The notes under the pieces were generated by a model, which saw only the letters and a list, made by a program, of their open reading frames with translations, did no database searches and was not told the DNA's origin. A stretch of 10,383 nt of DNA from Cerioporus squamosus (taxonomy: Eukaryota; Basidiomycota; Agaricomycetes; Polyporales; Polyporaceae), in contig JABYQS010000972.1 of assembly GCA_022592435.1 (NCBI GenBank), forward strand, positions 1-10,383. The letters are read 5' to 3'. Below, in pieces: positions 1 to 7,223 of the stretch (position 1 is its first letter; each line of letters opens with the position of its first letter). Position numbers and translations under genes: made by a program.

Positions 1-3
1 GAC

Positions 4-1540
4 TCATGCTGAATGGAGCTGAATGTTATCGGCAAGGTCCACATTGAGCAACTGAACCTCTCTCAGCTTGCAAAAGGGATCTTGGATGAAGATTGCGTTC
101 CAGCTCGGGGAACATCTGCTTCGACTCGATAACGACCCGGGACCGTCCCAGTGGGGAGGGCTTCTTCTAACGAGCATAGTTCGCCACGAGAAGTGTCCAC
201 CGATGCTCGCGTCGCGTAGTATGGTGGTGCAGCTGACACCGCACATCGAGTTGAAGAGAATGGACCCGTAGCCGGACCAGTGCCTGCACGCATGAGATGA
301 GCCGCATCTGTCCGAAGATACTGAGTGCGCTGGAGTCGTAGACTTGCAACATGCACTCACGAAGAATTCGTCCCACACTGGATCATCCCCGACGAGCTCC
401 ATCTCTATGTCGAGATCGAGGACGTCGACAAGCTGAGCAGCGTCGTTCTCTTGGAAGCGTCCAAGGAAGCTCCTTCCAGCCTGAAGACTTGCGACGATAA
501 ACGCATCTCGAGATGTGTGGGGCACGTGTCGGCGAGGACGTCCGATAAGATAGCTATTGTCCAGTCATTCCACAAAAGCGAAGCGTCGATGAAGAGTGTT
601 TTCACTTGTGTGTTCAGTGCCAGGACGTAGAGGTACTCAGCCGCCCTGACACGTACTCCAGTTGGGACCATCGCTCTCCCGCATCCTCGAGACCGTGACA
701 TTGCTTCGCGAAGCGTGAAGAGCTCCGAGGAAAGTCCGATGTCGTCGATCGCAGCCGTGGGTCCCGGACATGAGGCGGGAGAGGTTCGGAAAGGCTGCGA
801 CATAGGGGACGATCGGGGTTCTTGAAGACGGATCGTGAGCTCCCGCATGCGTGGATACACGACGGGGATACGCGGGGTAAGAAGTAATCGCATTCGAGGT
901 ATTTGAGGGTGGATGCAGAGTGGGAGAGCAGGAGGATGACCTCGTCGATGTGGAGGCCGTCGGATGGTAGGTCACCATATCTGTGGAGTCGGAGGGCCAC
1001 CGAGGTCAGCTTCGCATGCATGAATTTGATTACGTGCTCGGAGAACGTCGTGTTGCTCAGAGGACCAGAAGATGTCCGACTCCAATCTCCATTTCCAGGC
1101 TCTCCAGGCAAGTAAGGGATGCGACGGCATCCGCGAGCAGTAGGTTTGAAGCTAGAATAACTCCAGCATTGAGCAGAGCCAAGTGTCGAAGGTGGGATAT
1201 CCGCTGGAAGATCTGGACGAGAGCACCTCCGGCGACCTCCGAGAAACGATCCATCTGACACTCAATGCAGAGGAGCGCCTGAGGAGCGGGAAGCGTTCTT
1301 TGGGACGAGCGAGCATGAAGCACGCGAAGGATAGAACCTTGCGGTGTCCCAAAGCGTGACCTCTCTGTCCAACAGGTACTGCACGCCGCCGCTGCGAAGT
1401 AGGTGGCAGGTGCGCATCATGGAGAGCAGGTCGTTGCGGTAGTCTCGCGCTTGGAGCTCCATGATCAATAGCAGAATGTCGAGATCGAGTTTCATCATAT
1501 CTTCCGGAAAGTGGGATGCTAGTGAGCGGCGTGCATTCAT
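4..1540 (-). CDS. F-box/leucine-rich-repeat-like protein, frame broken by many single-base losses
   Basis: The ATG at 1540 opens a clear F-box at about residues 16-60: LDLDILLLIMEL, then a conserved TCHLLRSGG and a YLLDREVTLW segment. Leucine-rich stretches follow, such as FQRISHLRHLALLNAGVI near 1200, LTSVALRLHRYGDL near 1000, LYVLALNTQVKTLFIDASLL near 600 and CPTHLEMRLSS near 500. Then come DIEMELVGDDPVWDEFF near 390 and a C-terminus LREVQLLNVDLADN ending at a TGA at 4-6. This order matches the expanded Agaricomycete F-box family of about 500 residues. Such proteins usually act as substrate adaptors of SCF ubiquitin ligases; the target here is unknown. The reading frame changes at least nine times, near 1330, 1290, 1065, 880, 820, 650-700, 480, 350 and before 65. 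Where traceable, the shifts go in the direction of lost bases. No splice sites explain them. Either the consensus has deletion errors or this is a very young pseudogene; I favour errors. Confidence 0.75.
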
Positions 1541-4440
1541 AGTCGTGATGGAGACGTGGTTGTCTAACCTTCTCGCGGCAGCTATCGGAAGCGGCTTTGT
1601 GTACAGTATGGTCTGGGGACAACTGGCTGCCTCGGGTTAGCAGCGACCAGTCGTTGCATGGGAAACAGGCTCACCTTGCTGATGACCCTTGAAAGGTAAA
1701 GGGAATACTACCGTAAGAGACGACCGCATGGAGAGTGGCTTTATGCTTCTCCAGCACGGTAAGATCAGTCCGCAAACGACTGGTGATGGTCCTTCGAGCA
1801 GTGGCAGTGGCACAGGCAATGTACAGGGTGCCGTATGGCGCAAACCTTCTACATGTGGGCGTCGGCGCAAACCCGGAATATACTGCTTTGACCGTCATTC
1901 GAAGTCAGCTCACAAAGCAGAGCGGTGCGAATAACTATCAAACCTTCCTCCATAGTATGATATGCGTTGGACGAGCGATACATGCTGTCGAATCGTCGTC
2001 CGGTCTCCCAAAGACACCTAAATGTCAGCCTAACTGACGACATGGTCGAAGCAGCGTGTACTAGGGCCAAGAAACTTGTCAATGCCACCAAACCATGGTG
2101 CATGGCCGTCGAAGGCTCACTGGGAGGATAGCGGGGGATGAGCGGACAGAGCATTGCGAAGTACGCTTTATCTTGCTCAGATAGTGGCGCATAGCCTTGC
2201 CATGATATAGTGCCATTGACTCCGCCAACGTTACTGTAAGGAACCTGTACATGGGGCGCAAGGAAACGAGTATTATGAAGTGAAGACCGGCGACAGCACA
2301 GGAGGGAGGTACAATGCGTACTCGGCGGTGTAGCCCTACTGCTGATCGACGCAGTCGGAGGGGTGATTGTAGGCTGAGTATCGCCCGTGCTGTCCAGTCA
2401 GGACGTTGCTCAGCGCTCCCTGACTTCTCGAACGTCATTCATGCGTGAATACCGAATCCTAGGTCTCCATGTTAGCGTACTGTGACATTATCCTTGTACA
2501 GCATCAAATCGTGAGCCAGGAAGGCTCGAGACAGCACGCAACCCACTAACGCCGACAGCACTCGCACGCATTCATTCCGCGCCAAACTGCGCAACACGGT
2601 GTTTCTGTCGCATGCTTTGACACCGCCTGTATGACGACGACTATCTAAACCGCGTCAATTATAGTCTCCGGATCGTTTGGGAACGGACAGTGGCGTACTC
2701 ACCAGTGCATACCGCTCAAAGTGATGAGATGGTGTACAGAAGCCCGAGCGAGTCAGCGAGGCCGTGCGGAGTTGCAGACAGCTCCGCAGATTCCTCGGGG
2801 GCGCGAAACTGACTAGTCCCATGGTGGTACGTCGCCCGTCCGTTTAGACTCACAAACCTGGAGAGCGAGTAATGGACAACGCCCGCTTGCCATCGCTCCC
2901 CGTGTTCCACTTATTGTCATAGAACCAGAGGCCCTGGGGATAAGAAGGCTAGATGCGAGTGCGTTCCCCGACAAGTAATTGTCTGCGGACAACCCATGGA
3001 TGCGGCACTGCGCCCGGCCATGTTGCGCGCGCGTGCTAGCCCTGAAGACACGTTCATCAATACATTCCAGTCAGACCGAATAATTTGGAAGAAGGTGCAC
3101 TCACCTGAACGACTCCCTATGAGTAAAAGCTAGTCTAAGTGGTACCTGTGTCGACGAGCGATCCCCTTCCCGGCAAGTTCTTCTCGGTGTAGCCATAAAT
3201 GGTTATCATCGTCGCACAATCGTCGAACGTGTCGAGAACACTATTCAGGGATCGGTCCCGCGGCGATGACGATATGGCCTCCGAGCTGACAAAGTGTCAT
3301 CAACCACAGCGTCATCCAGTACGGACAGTCCAGACTGAAGACAGACAACTCACCGGCCTCTGTCGCGGTGCTCGGGTATTCGGGTAGCCGACGACACGAT
3401 ATACATCGTCACCTCGGTACGCTAGCCGAGCCACCCGTACGCCCACAAATCGCGCATATCGTCCGCATGAGGCGGCATCACGATCCCATCCTGATGACAC
3501 AACCTCCGCAACAAAAAGAACAGGTCGCAAGGCGAACACTACTCCTTCCTATCCGGGGCTCCGAGGTCGCAGACGGCCAGCGTCTAAATGGTCTCGGCGC
3601 CTCGAGGCTTATTGTTGCGGACGGTTTGGGAAGGACATGTGCGTCGCCCGTACGAGATGGACTGCTGAGGCAATGTCGTGTCAATCGCAGGGCATTGGGT
3701 CGTTCGGAATTCATTACGGTGCAATCGTCAAGTCGGGACGGTAGGCCGGACGTACGTCTGACCCTCCAACCTGGACGTCGGACGGTGAGGCTTGCCGCTT
3801 GGACGAGGACCGTTGGGTGAGGAGAGATCGCGACGGGTTCTGCGAGTTTCTCAGCGATAATGAAGACTGTGTGAGAAGAAGGCAAGAACTTACGAGAACG
3901 GAAGGTGTCGAAGCGGTTGCACGAGCAACGCCCGCCTTCTGGCCAAAGTCATCACAAAAAAGTTGCCGGACCCACGGGAACGCCACCGAGCGTCATGTAT
4001 CGCGATGCGATCTTCAACGGCTCGCGATATATGAGATCTTCCCGGTCCACAGACCCCGACTGACAATAGCGGAGGCCTCAGATGACTCTGGCCAGAGAAA
4101 TCCTAGTGCGGATGGGCGCCCTGACTAACACGCGAGCTTGCATGAGGTGCGAGATTCGCAGCACGGAGTTGGAGCCAGAAGCAAGCAATCGTATCCGAGC
4201 TTGTAGAGCTCCTCGAGGGAGTAGAGAGCTCGCTGTGTGCAGCGGAGTCAAGCGCATCTCCATATACATTGACCGCGTCGGGCCCGTACGACGTGCGGCA
4301 ATAATCCGGTAATCAGCCTCACGCCTGGGCAGAACCTGCCTTCTCGGAAGACAGATTGCCAGGGAGAGCCCTCTTATTGTCAGTGCGAGCATGTCGTTCC
4401 TGACGGCGTGGACGCCCGCTCCTGCCTGACGACGTCGTGC
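1541..4440. other. Gene-poor spacer between the F-box gene and pheromone gene 1
   Basis: This stretch of about 2.9 kb has many short open frames on both strands but none with a recognisable domain, a sustained codon bias or a convincing exon chain. Its base composition looks less GC-rich than the flanking genes. I see no tRNA, no terminal repeats, no transposase or reverse transcriptase motif and no seven-helix receptor. An isolated splice-donor-like TGGTACGT lies at 2825-2832. Given the deletion errors suspected elsewhere in the window, a fragmented gene could be missed here. Confidence 0.5.
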
Positions 4441-4456
4441 CTACGTCTCGATGAGA

Positions 4457-4463
4457 ATAAATA
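4457..4463 (+). promoter_or_regulatory. TATA box of pheromone gene 1
   Basis: ATAAATA lies 144 nt upstream of the pheromone 1 ATG, in the setting GAGAATAAATACTCGG. A CT-rich, TC-rich leader follows up to the start codon. Pheromone gene 2 has a near-identical TATAAATAC at 129 nt upstream, which supports both as core promoters. Confidence 0.65.
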
Positions 4464-4600
4464 CTCGGCATGCTGAGCCTTGGGGAGACCCACAGAGAAC
4501 ATCGCTCCTCGACTTCTCGTGCTCCTCAGCCAAGCCCAAGCCTCCGAGCTTGACAGCTCTCTGCTCTACGCTCCTCGCGCATCATCACCACTATTCCGCA

Positions 4601-4723
4601 ATGGACGCGTTCTTCACCATCGCCTCGCCCGTCCCCGTTGACGAGCCCTCCGTCGAGGAGATCCTCATCGACGCAGAGTCGACCGGCACTTCCGGCAGCC
4701 ATAGCGGTTGTGTCATCGCATAA
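4601..4723 (+). CDS. Mating pheromone precursor 1 (CaaX lipopeptide)
   Basis: A 40-residue precursor starting MDAFFTIASP and ending GTSGSHSGCVIA. The last four residues, CVIA, are a CaaX box: the Cys is expected to be farnesylated, VIA removed and the new C-terminus methylated, as in fungal a-factor-type pheromones. The N-terminal half is acidic (DEPSVEEILIDAES) and is the expected discarded pro-part. Basidiomycete precursors are usually cut some 10-14 residues before the Cys. The ES at residues 26-27 is the likely region, giving a mature peptide of about ten residues ending SGSHSGC. The open frame runs further upstream to 4451, but the ATG at 4601 is chosen because it lies downstream of the TATA box and gives the same MDAF start as pheromone 2. 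The secreted peptide would activate a STE3-type receptor on a compatible mate. An intron-like segment follows 16 nt after the stop. Confidence 0.93.
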   Translation: MDAFFTIASPVPVDEPSVEEILIDAESTGTSGSHSGCVIA

Positions 4724-4739
4724 AGAACCCACTCACCTG

Positions 4740-4797
4740 GTACGTCAAGCATCCATGTGCTTGTTCGCGAATCCCTGTGGCTGACATGCCTACGCAG
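4740..4797 (+). other. Probable 3'UTR intron of pheromone gene 1
   Basis: GTACGT donor at 4740, CTGAC branch-like site at 4781-4785, and CAG acceptor ending at 4797, for 58 nt in all. It begins 16 nt after the TAA, so it would be spliced from the untranslated region. Pheromone gene 2 has a matching intron, also preceded by TG. Splicing is predicted, not shown. Confidence 0.6.
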
Positions 4798-4939
4798 AGA
4801 GGGCCTGTCCCATCACATTCACGATTACGAGCACTCGCTCGACGACTCTTCACGGCATCACCGCAATCTTCGTTCACGGCGCTTTGCCTTGCATATCGTT
4901 ATTGGTTTCACTTGTTGCGATAACTTATCACCTTGGCCA

Positions 4940-4974
4940 GGGGAGTCCGGAGGAGGGGGGAGGGGGGGTAGGGG
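4940..4974 (+). repeat. G-run tract, possible G-quadruplex
   Basis: Runs of 4, 6, 7 and 4 guanines within 35 nt, on the strand that carries the pheromone genes and about 140 nt past the pheromone 1 3'UTR intron. The spacing allows an intramolecular quadruplex. It may equally be a low-complexity tract, and the run lengths are uncertain given the suspected homopolymer errors. Confidence 0.5.
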
Positions 4975-5534
4975 AACCAGTTGACGATGGGTTGGGTTGA
5001 CTTCGTTCTGCAGTTTGTCCTGGATGCATCTAGAGACGCCACACATTCCTTGCTTTTGTACAACATGACGACTTACCAGCGACACGCACTTTTGCCTCGT
5101 ATTGTAGTAATGAACCTGATCTGACGCATTGGCATGACTGGAACGCAGCGCGAGCGGCCAACGTCACGGACGGTCCTGAATAGCAGAGAGCCGTGTATAT
5201 GGGCGAAATTACACATGATGTTTCCTGAGGAGGTACAATCCTAGTCAACGGCGTCGTCCCACTCAATACACTGTGAACGACTTACTTACCGTACTAGTAC
5301 CGGTCCTAGTCGTTGCGCCTATCCTAGCCCATAGGTTCGCACTATCATCCGCCGTCAATATCGCACTACCGAGCGATACGACGTCGGAAAGCACAGCAGT
5401 CAAGTAGTACCTAGGGTCGACGAGTTGACAGATTGCGGTCTGCACGCAATTGTGGCCAACACCCTCGCTTGACGCAAGTCTGCGCCGACCTGCCCTAAAT
5501 AAACAGGAGCATCGGCCCGACCCACCGAAGTCTC
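4975..5534. other. Spacer with no recognisable gene
   Basis: No frame on either strand shows a known domain or a CaaX end. A 10-bp palindrome GTACTAGTAC at about 5291-5300 and an AT-rich CTAAATAAA near 5496 are the only local features, and neither is convincing as a regulatory site. Confidence 0.45.
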
Positions 5535-5568
5535 ATGCATATGGGCCTCAGGCTCAAGCGGCTTTGCG
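5535..5568 (+). repeat. Upstream-element copy A, shared with the pheromone 2 promoter region
   Basis: It begins ATGCATATGGGCC (13 nt identical to 6256-6268), continues with a similar C/G/A-rich middle, and ends GCTTTGCG (8 nt identical to 6280-6287). The two copies differ in length by 2 nt. A 13-nt match alone is about what chance gives in a 10 kb self-comparison; the extended similarity makes common origin more likely but not certain. Confidence 0.4.
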
Positions 5569-5740
5569 ACAACTTCGAGTTCTATCAAGGTGAAGTGAGC
5601 AGTAACCTCGACCTACGAGTGCCTCTCGCGATGCTGACGGCTGTGACGTTACTTTGCAGTTCTCCAAACTTCAGGCCTTCGAGCTTCAGGACCGAGGCTG
5701 CCGCGCAGAGATGCGTGCTTTCGAGCAATCCAGACTGTAG
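5535..5740 (+). other. Unassigned small two-exon candidate or relic between the pheromone genes
   Basis: An ATG at 5535 opens a short frame (MHMGLRLKRLCDNFEFYQGE). A GTGAGC donor at 5595, a CTGAC branch-like site near 5635 and a GCAG acceptor ending at 5659 define a phase-0 intron of 65 nt. The second exon reads FSKLQAFELQDRGCRAEMRA and on to a TAG at 5738-5740, giving 46 residues. A TGGTACGT follows at 5747, like the donors after both pheromone stops. The product resembles no family I know and has no CaaX end. It could be a tiny gene, a decayed pheromone unit, or chance. Confidence 0.2.
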
Positions 5741-5754
5741 CGATGTTGGTACGT

Positions 5755-6255
5755 ATCTTCGTTAACTCCTTATGCACCAAGCCCCAAGTTCCAATAAAAT
5801 CATAGTACAAGGTGTTTGACATGATACATCCTCACGGAAAACGGACGGTTGTTGCGACTCTCGTCGGCCATCGGTATTCGTCTTGTGTAGACGGAGACAC
5901 CTCCTGCCCACCATGACCGGACGATATGGATTGCGCCCCTGAGCCTGTGCCGCGGGTTTCAAGCCGCAGGAGAGCATGACGAATAGCACACTCATGATAT
6001 CGGCGCGATACCTGAGACCTAGAGTCCAGAGCCCAAACATACGGGAAGTCCGCCATCCATGTCAGTTCATGTCGCACGAACAAGACCCTCGGGGACGTCG
6101 CTCAGGAACACCGGCATCACATCCGATGCGAGCCACCCGCTACTCAACGCCGCACGAACTCTCCGTCTTGTCGACACGGTCTCGGCCCACCCCTTTGGCA
6201 GATAATCGTCTTTCCTCGAACGTACTGGCACGGAACTCAGCTCTCAGCGGCGCGA
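5755..6255. other. Spacer upstream of pheromone gene 2, nothing recognised
   Basis: No frame here carries a known domain. A 251-codon open frame starting at 5976 on the plus strand runs on through the pheromone 2 gene in a different frame, but it is low-complexity (Ser/Thr/Pro/Arg-rich) and looks like a by-product of GC-rich sequence. Confidence 0.45.
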
Positions 6256-6287
6256 ATGCATATGGGCCCAAGCCCGGGCGCTTTGCG
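6256..6287 (+). repeat. Upstream-element copy B, 271 nt before the pheromone 2 ATG
   Basis: ATGCATATGGGCC at 6256-6268, ending GCTTTGCG at 6280-6287, matches copy A at 5535-5568. It lies 142 nt upstream of the TATA box, so it could be an upstream activating site or part of a duplicated promoter. No equivalent is seen upstream of pheromone gene 1. Confidence 0.4.
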
Positions 6288-6397
6288 TCTATTGTCCGCC
6301 GCATGGCTATTGAACGTGAACCCCCCACCCGGAGCCTGAGCCCGAGCGTGCCTTGCCTTGGTCCAGCCGTCGCCGCGCTCGCCGAGCACACAGCACG

Positions 6398-6405
6398 TAT
6401 AAATA
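6398..6405 (+). promoter_or_regulatory. TATA box of pheromone gene 2
   Basis: TATAAATA, in the setting CACGTATAAATACGACG, 129 nt before the ATG. The leader is C/T-rich. Position and sequence match the pheromone 1 promoter. Confidence 0.7.
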
Positions 6406-6526
6406 CGACGCTGGGGGTGTCGAGCTGCGGCCAGCGACATCGTCCTCGATTTGCTACACCGTCCGTCCTCGCAGACACCGCTCCCGCTCTGCAAGCCCCC
6501 ACCAGTCGATCTTCCGCACCATCGAC

Positions 6527-6652
6527 ATGGACGCATTCACCATTGCACCCGCCCTTCCCGCTGAGGTCTCGGCCGATGACGTCGAGATCGCATTCGTCGA
6601 CCAGGAGAGCGTCGGCACCAGTGGCTCCCATAGCGGCTGCATCATCGCGTAG
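6527..6652 (+). CDS. Mating pheromone precursor 2 (CaaX lipopeptide)
   Basis: A 41-residue precursor starting MDAFTIAPAL and ending GTSGSHSGCIIA. The CIIA end is a CaaX box for farnesylation, AAX removal and carboxyl methylation. The N-terminal half is acidic (ADDVEIAFVDQES) and the likely processing region is ES at residues 27-28, as in precursor 1. The predicted mature peptide differs from that of pheromone 1 only at the residue before GTSGSHSGC (Val here, Thr there). The open frame extends upstream to 6353, but the ATG at 6527 lies 129 nt after the TATA box and gives the conserved MDAF start. At DNA level the shared peptide uses different codons in several places, so it appears kept by selection rather than by a very recent copy. 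The two genes lie in tandem on the same strand about 1.9 kb apart. Confidence 0.93.
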   Translation: MDAFTIAPALPAEVSADDVEIAFVDQESVGTSGSHSGCIIA

Positions 6653-6692
6653 CCTGCATCCAACTGCTGCCCGTCTACACCCTAGTAGCATG

Positions 6693-6757
6693 GTACGTCC
6701 TTACCTGTCTTCCTCCACCCCTTCCACATGATTGACACTGCGTCTGGAATTCAATAG
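6693..6757 (+). other. Probable 3'UTR intron of pheromone gene 2
   Basis: GTACGT donor at 6693, TTGAC branch-like site at 6732-6736, pyrimidine-rich interior and TAG acceptor ending at 6757, for 65 nt in all. It starts 40 nt after the stop codon. It parallels the intron after pheromone gene 1. Confidence 0.6.
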
Positions 6758-7223
6758 GGCACCTGCTCTGTCTTCGCGACAGAGCCACAGCTTTCGTTCC
6801 GGGTTCGTCCCGTATAACATTATACTCTTCGCCTTCGCTGTCACATAAAGAGTTTCCGGTTCGTGGTTCTTGGTTCTTGGTTCATCAAGTTAGAGAGAGA
6901 AGGAAGTCGCGGTGAAGGGAGAGGAGCATCGTGCCGGGATGGGTTCTCACTTCGCTGCTTTGGGACATGTTGTATTGTAGTGCATCGTCGGCAGACTTAG
7001 ACCTCCATGCACAGCGACTTCGATTCGTACCGTGCATTGCGATCGTATGGAGTCAATGAGTGATACCAAGCTCGCAAGCATAGATCTATGTTGTACATGA
7101 TACACGGGATAAGTTCTTCTGTTACAACAGCAGTCGACCGCCCATTGGGAGTCCATCACTCTATGTGCACTTATTATACACGCACACATTACGTTCATCC
7201 CCTCCCAACCGCACGCAAGCCCC
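6758..7223. other. Convergent spacer between pheromone gene 2 and the trehalose gene
   Basis: Two genes end towards each other here, so this should hold both 3' ends. AT-rich stretches near 6815-6850 (TATAACATTATA, CATAAAG) could serve polyadenylation of pheromone 2. TATAATAAG read on the minus strand near 7170-7180 could serve the trehalose gene. No other gene is seen. Confidence 0.5.
6858..6885 (+). repeat. Four tandem copies of a 7-nt unit (GGTTCNT)
   Basis: GGTTCGT, GGTTCTT, GGTTCTT and GGTTCAT follow one another without gaps, in the spacer after pheromone gene 2. It is a short microsatellite-like repeat with no evident function. Confidence 0.7.

Noticed and set aside
2005..2037. Short frame ending CQPN, superficially like a CaaX end
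   Set aside because: The positions before the terminal residue are not aliphatic and no pheromone-like precursor or MD start precedes it.
1849..2438. Minus-strand open frames with hydrophobic patches that might be receptor helices
   Set aside because: Two frames with no conserved order of helices and no splice sites linking them; similar patches arise by chance here.
3368..3820. 150-codon plus-strand open frame
   Set aside because: Arg-rich with no domain, no codon preference and equally long frames opposite it; probably chance.
5535..5765. Unspliced reading with LKR, SSN, LLCSSP resembling the third cytoplasmic loop and following helix of STE3 receptors
   Set aside because: The match is a handful of scattered residues over one short stretch. 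No other receptor helices or the conserved WP, CD or loop motifs occur nearby on this strand.
6188..6198. CCCCTTTGG, similar to HMG-type pheromone response elements known from smuts
   Set aside because: Only a partial core match, a single copy, and nothing equivalent upstream of pheromone gene 1.
5976..6731. 251-codon plus-strand open frame over pheromone gene 2
   Set aside because: Low-complexity Ser/Thr/Pro/Arg composition, in a different frame from the well-supported pheromone CDS.
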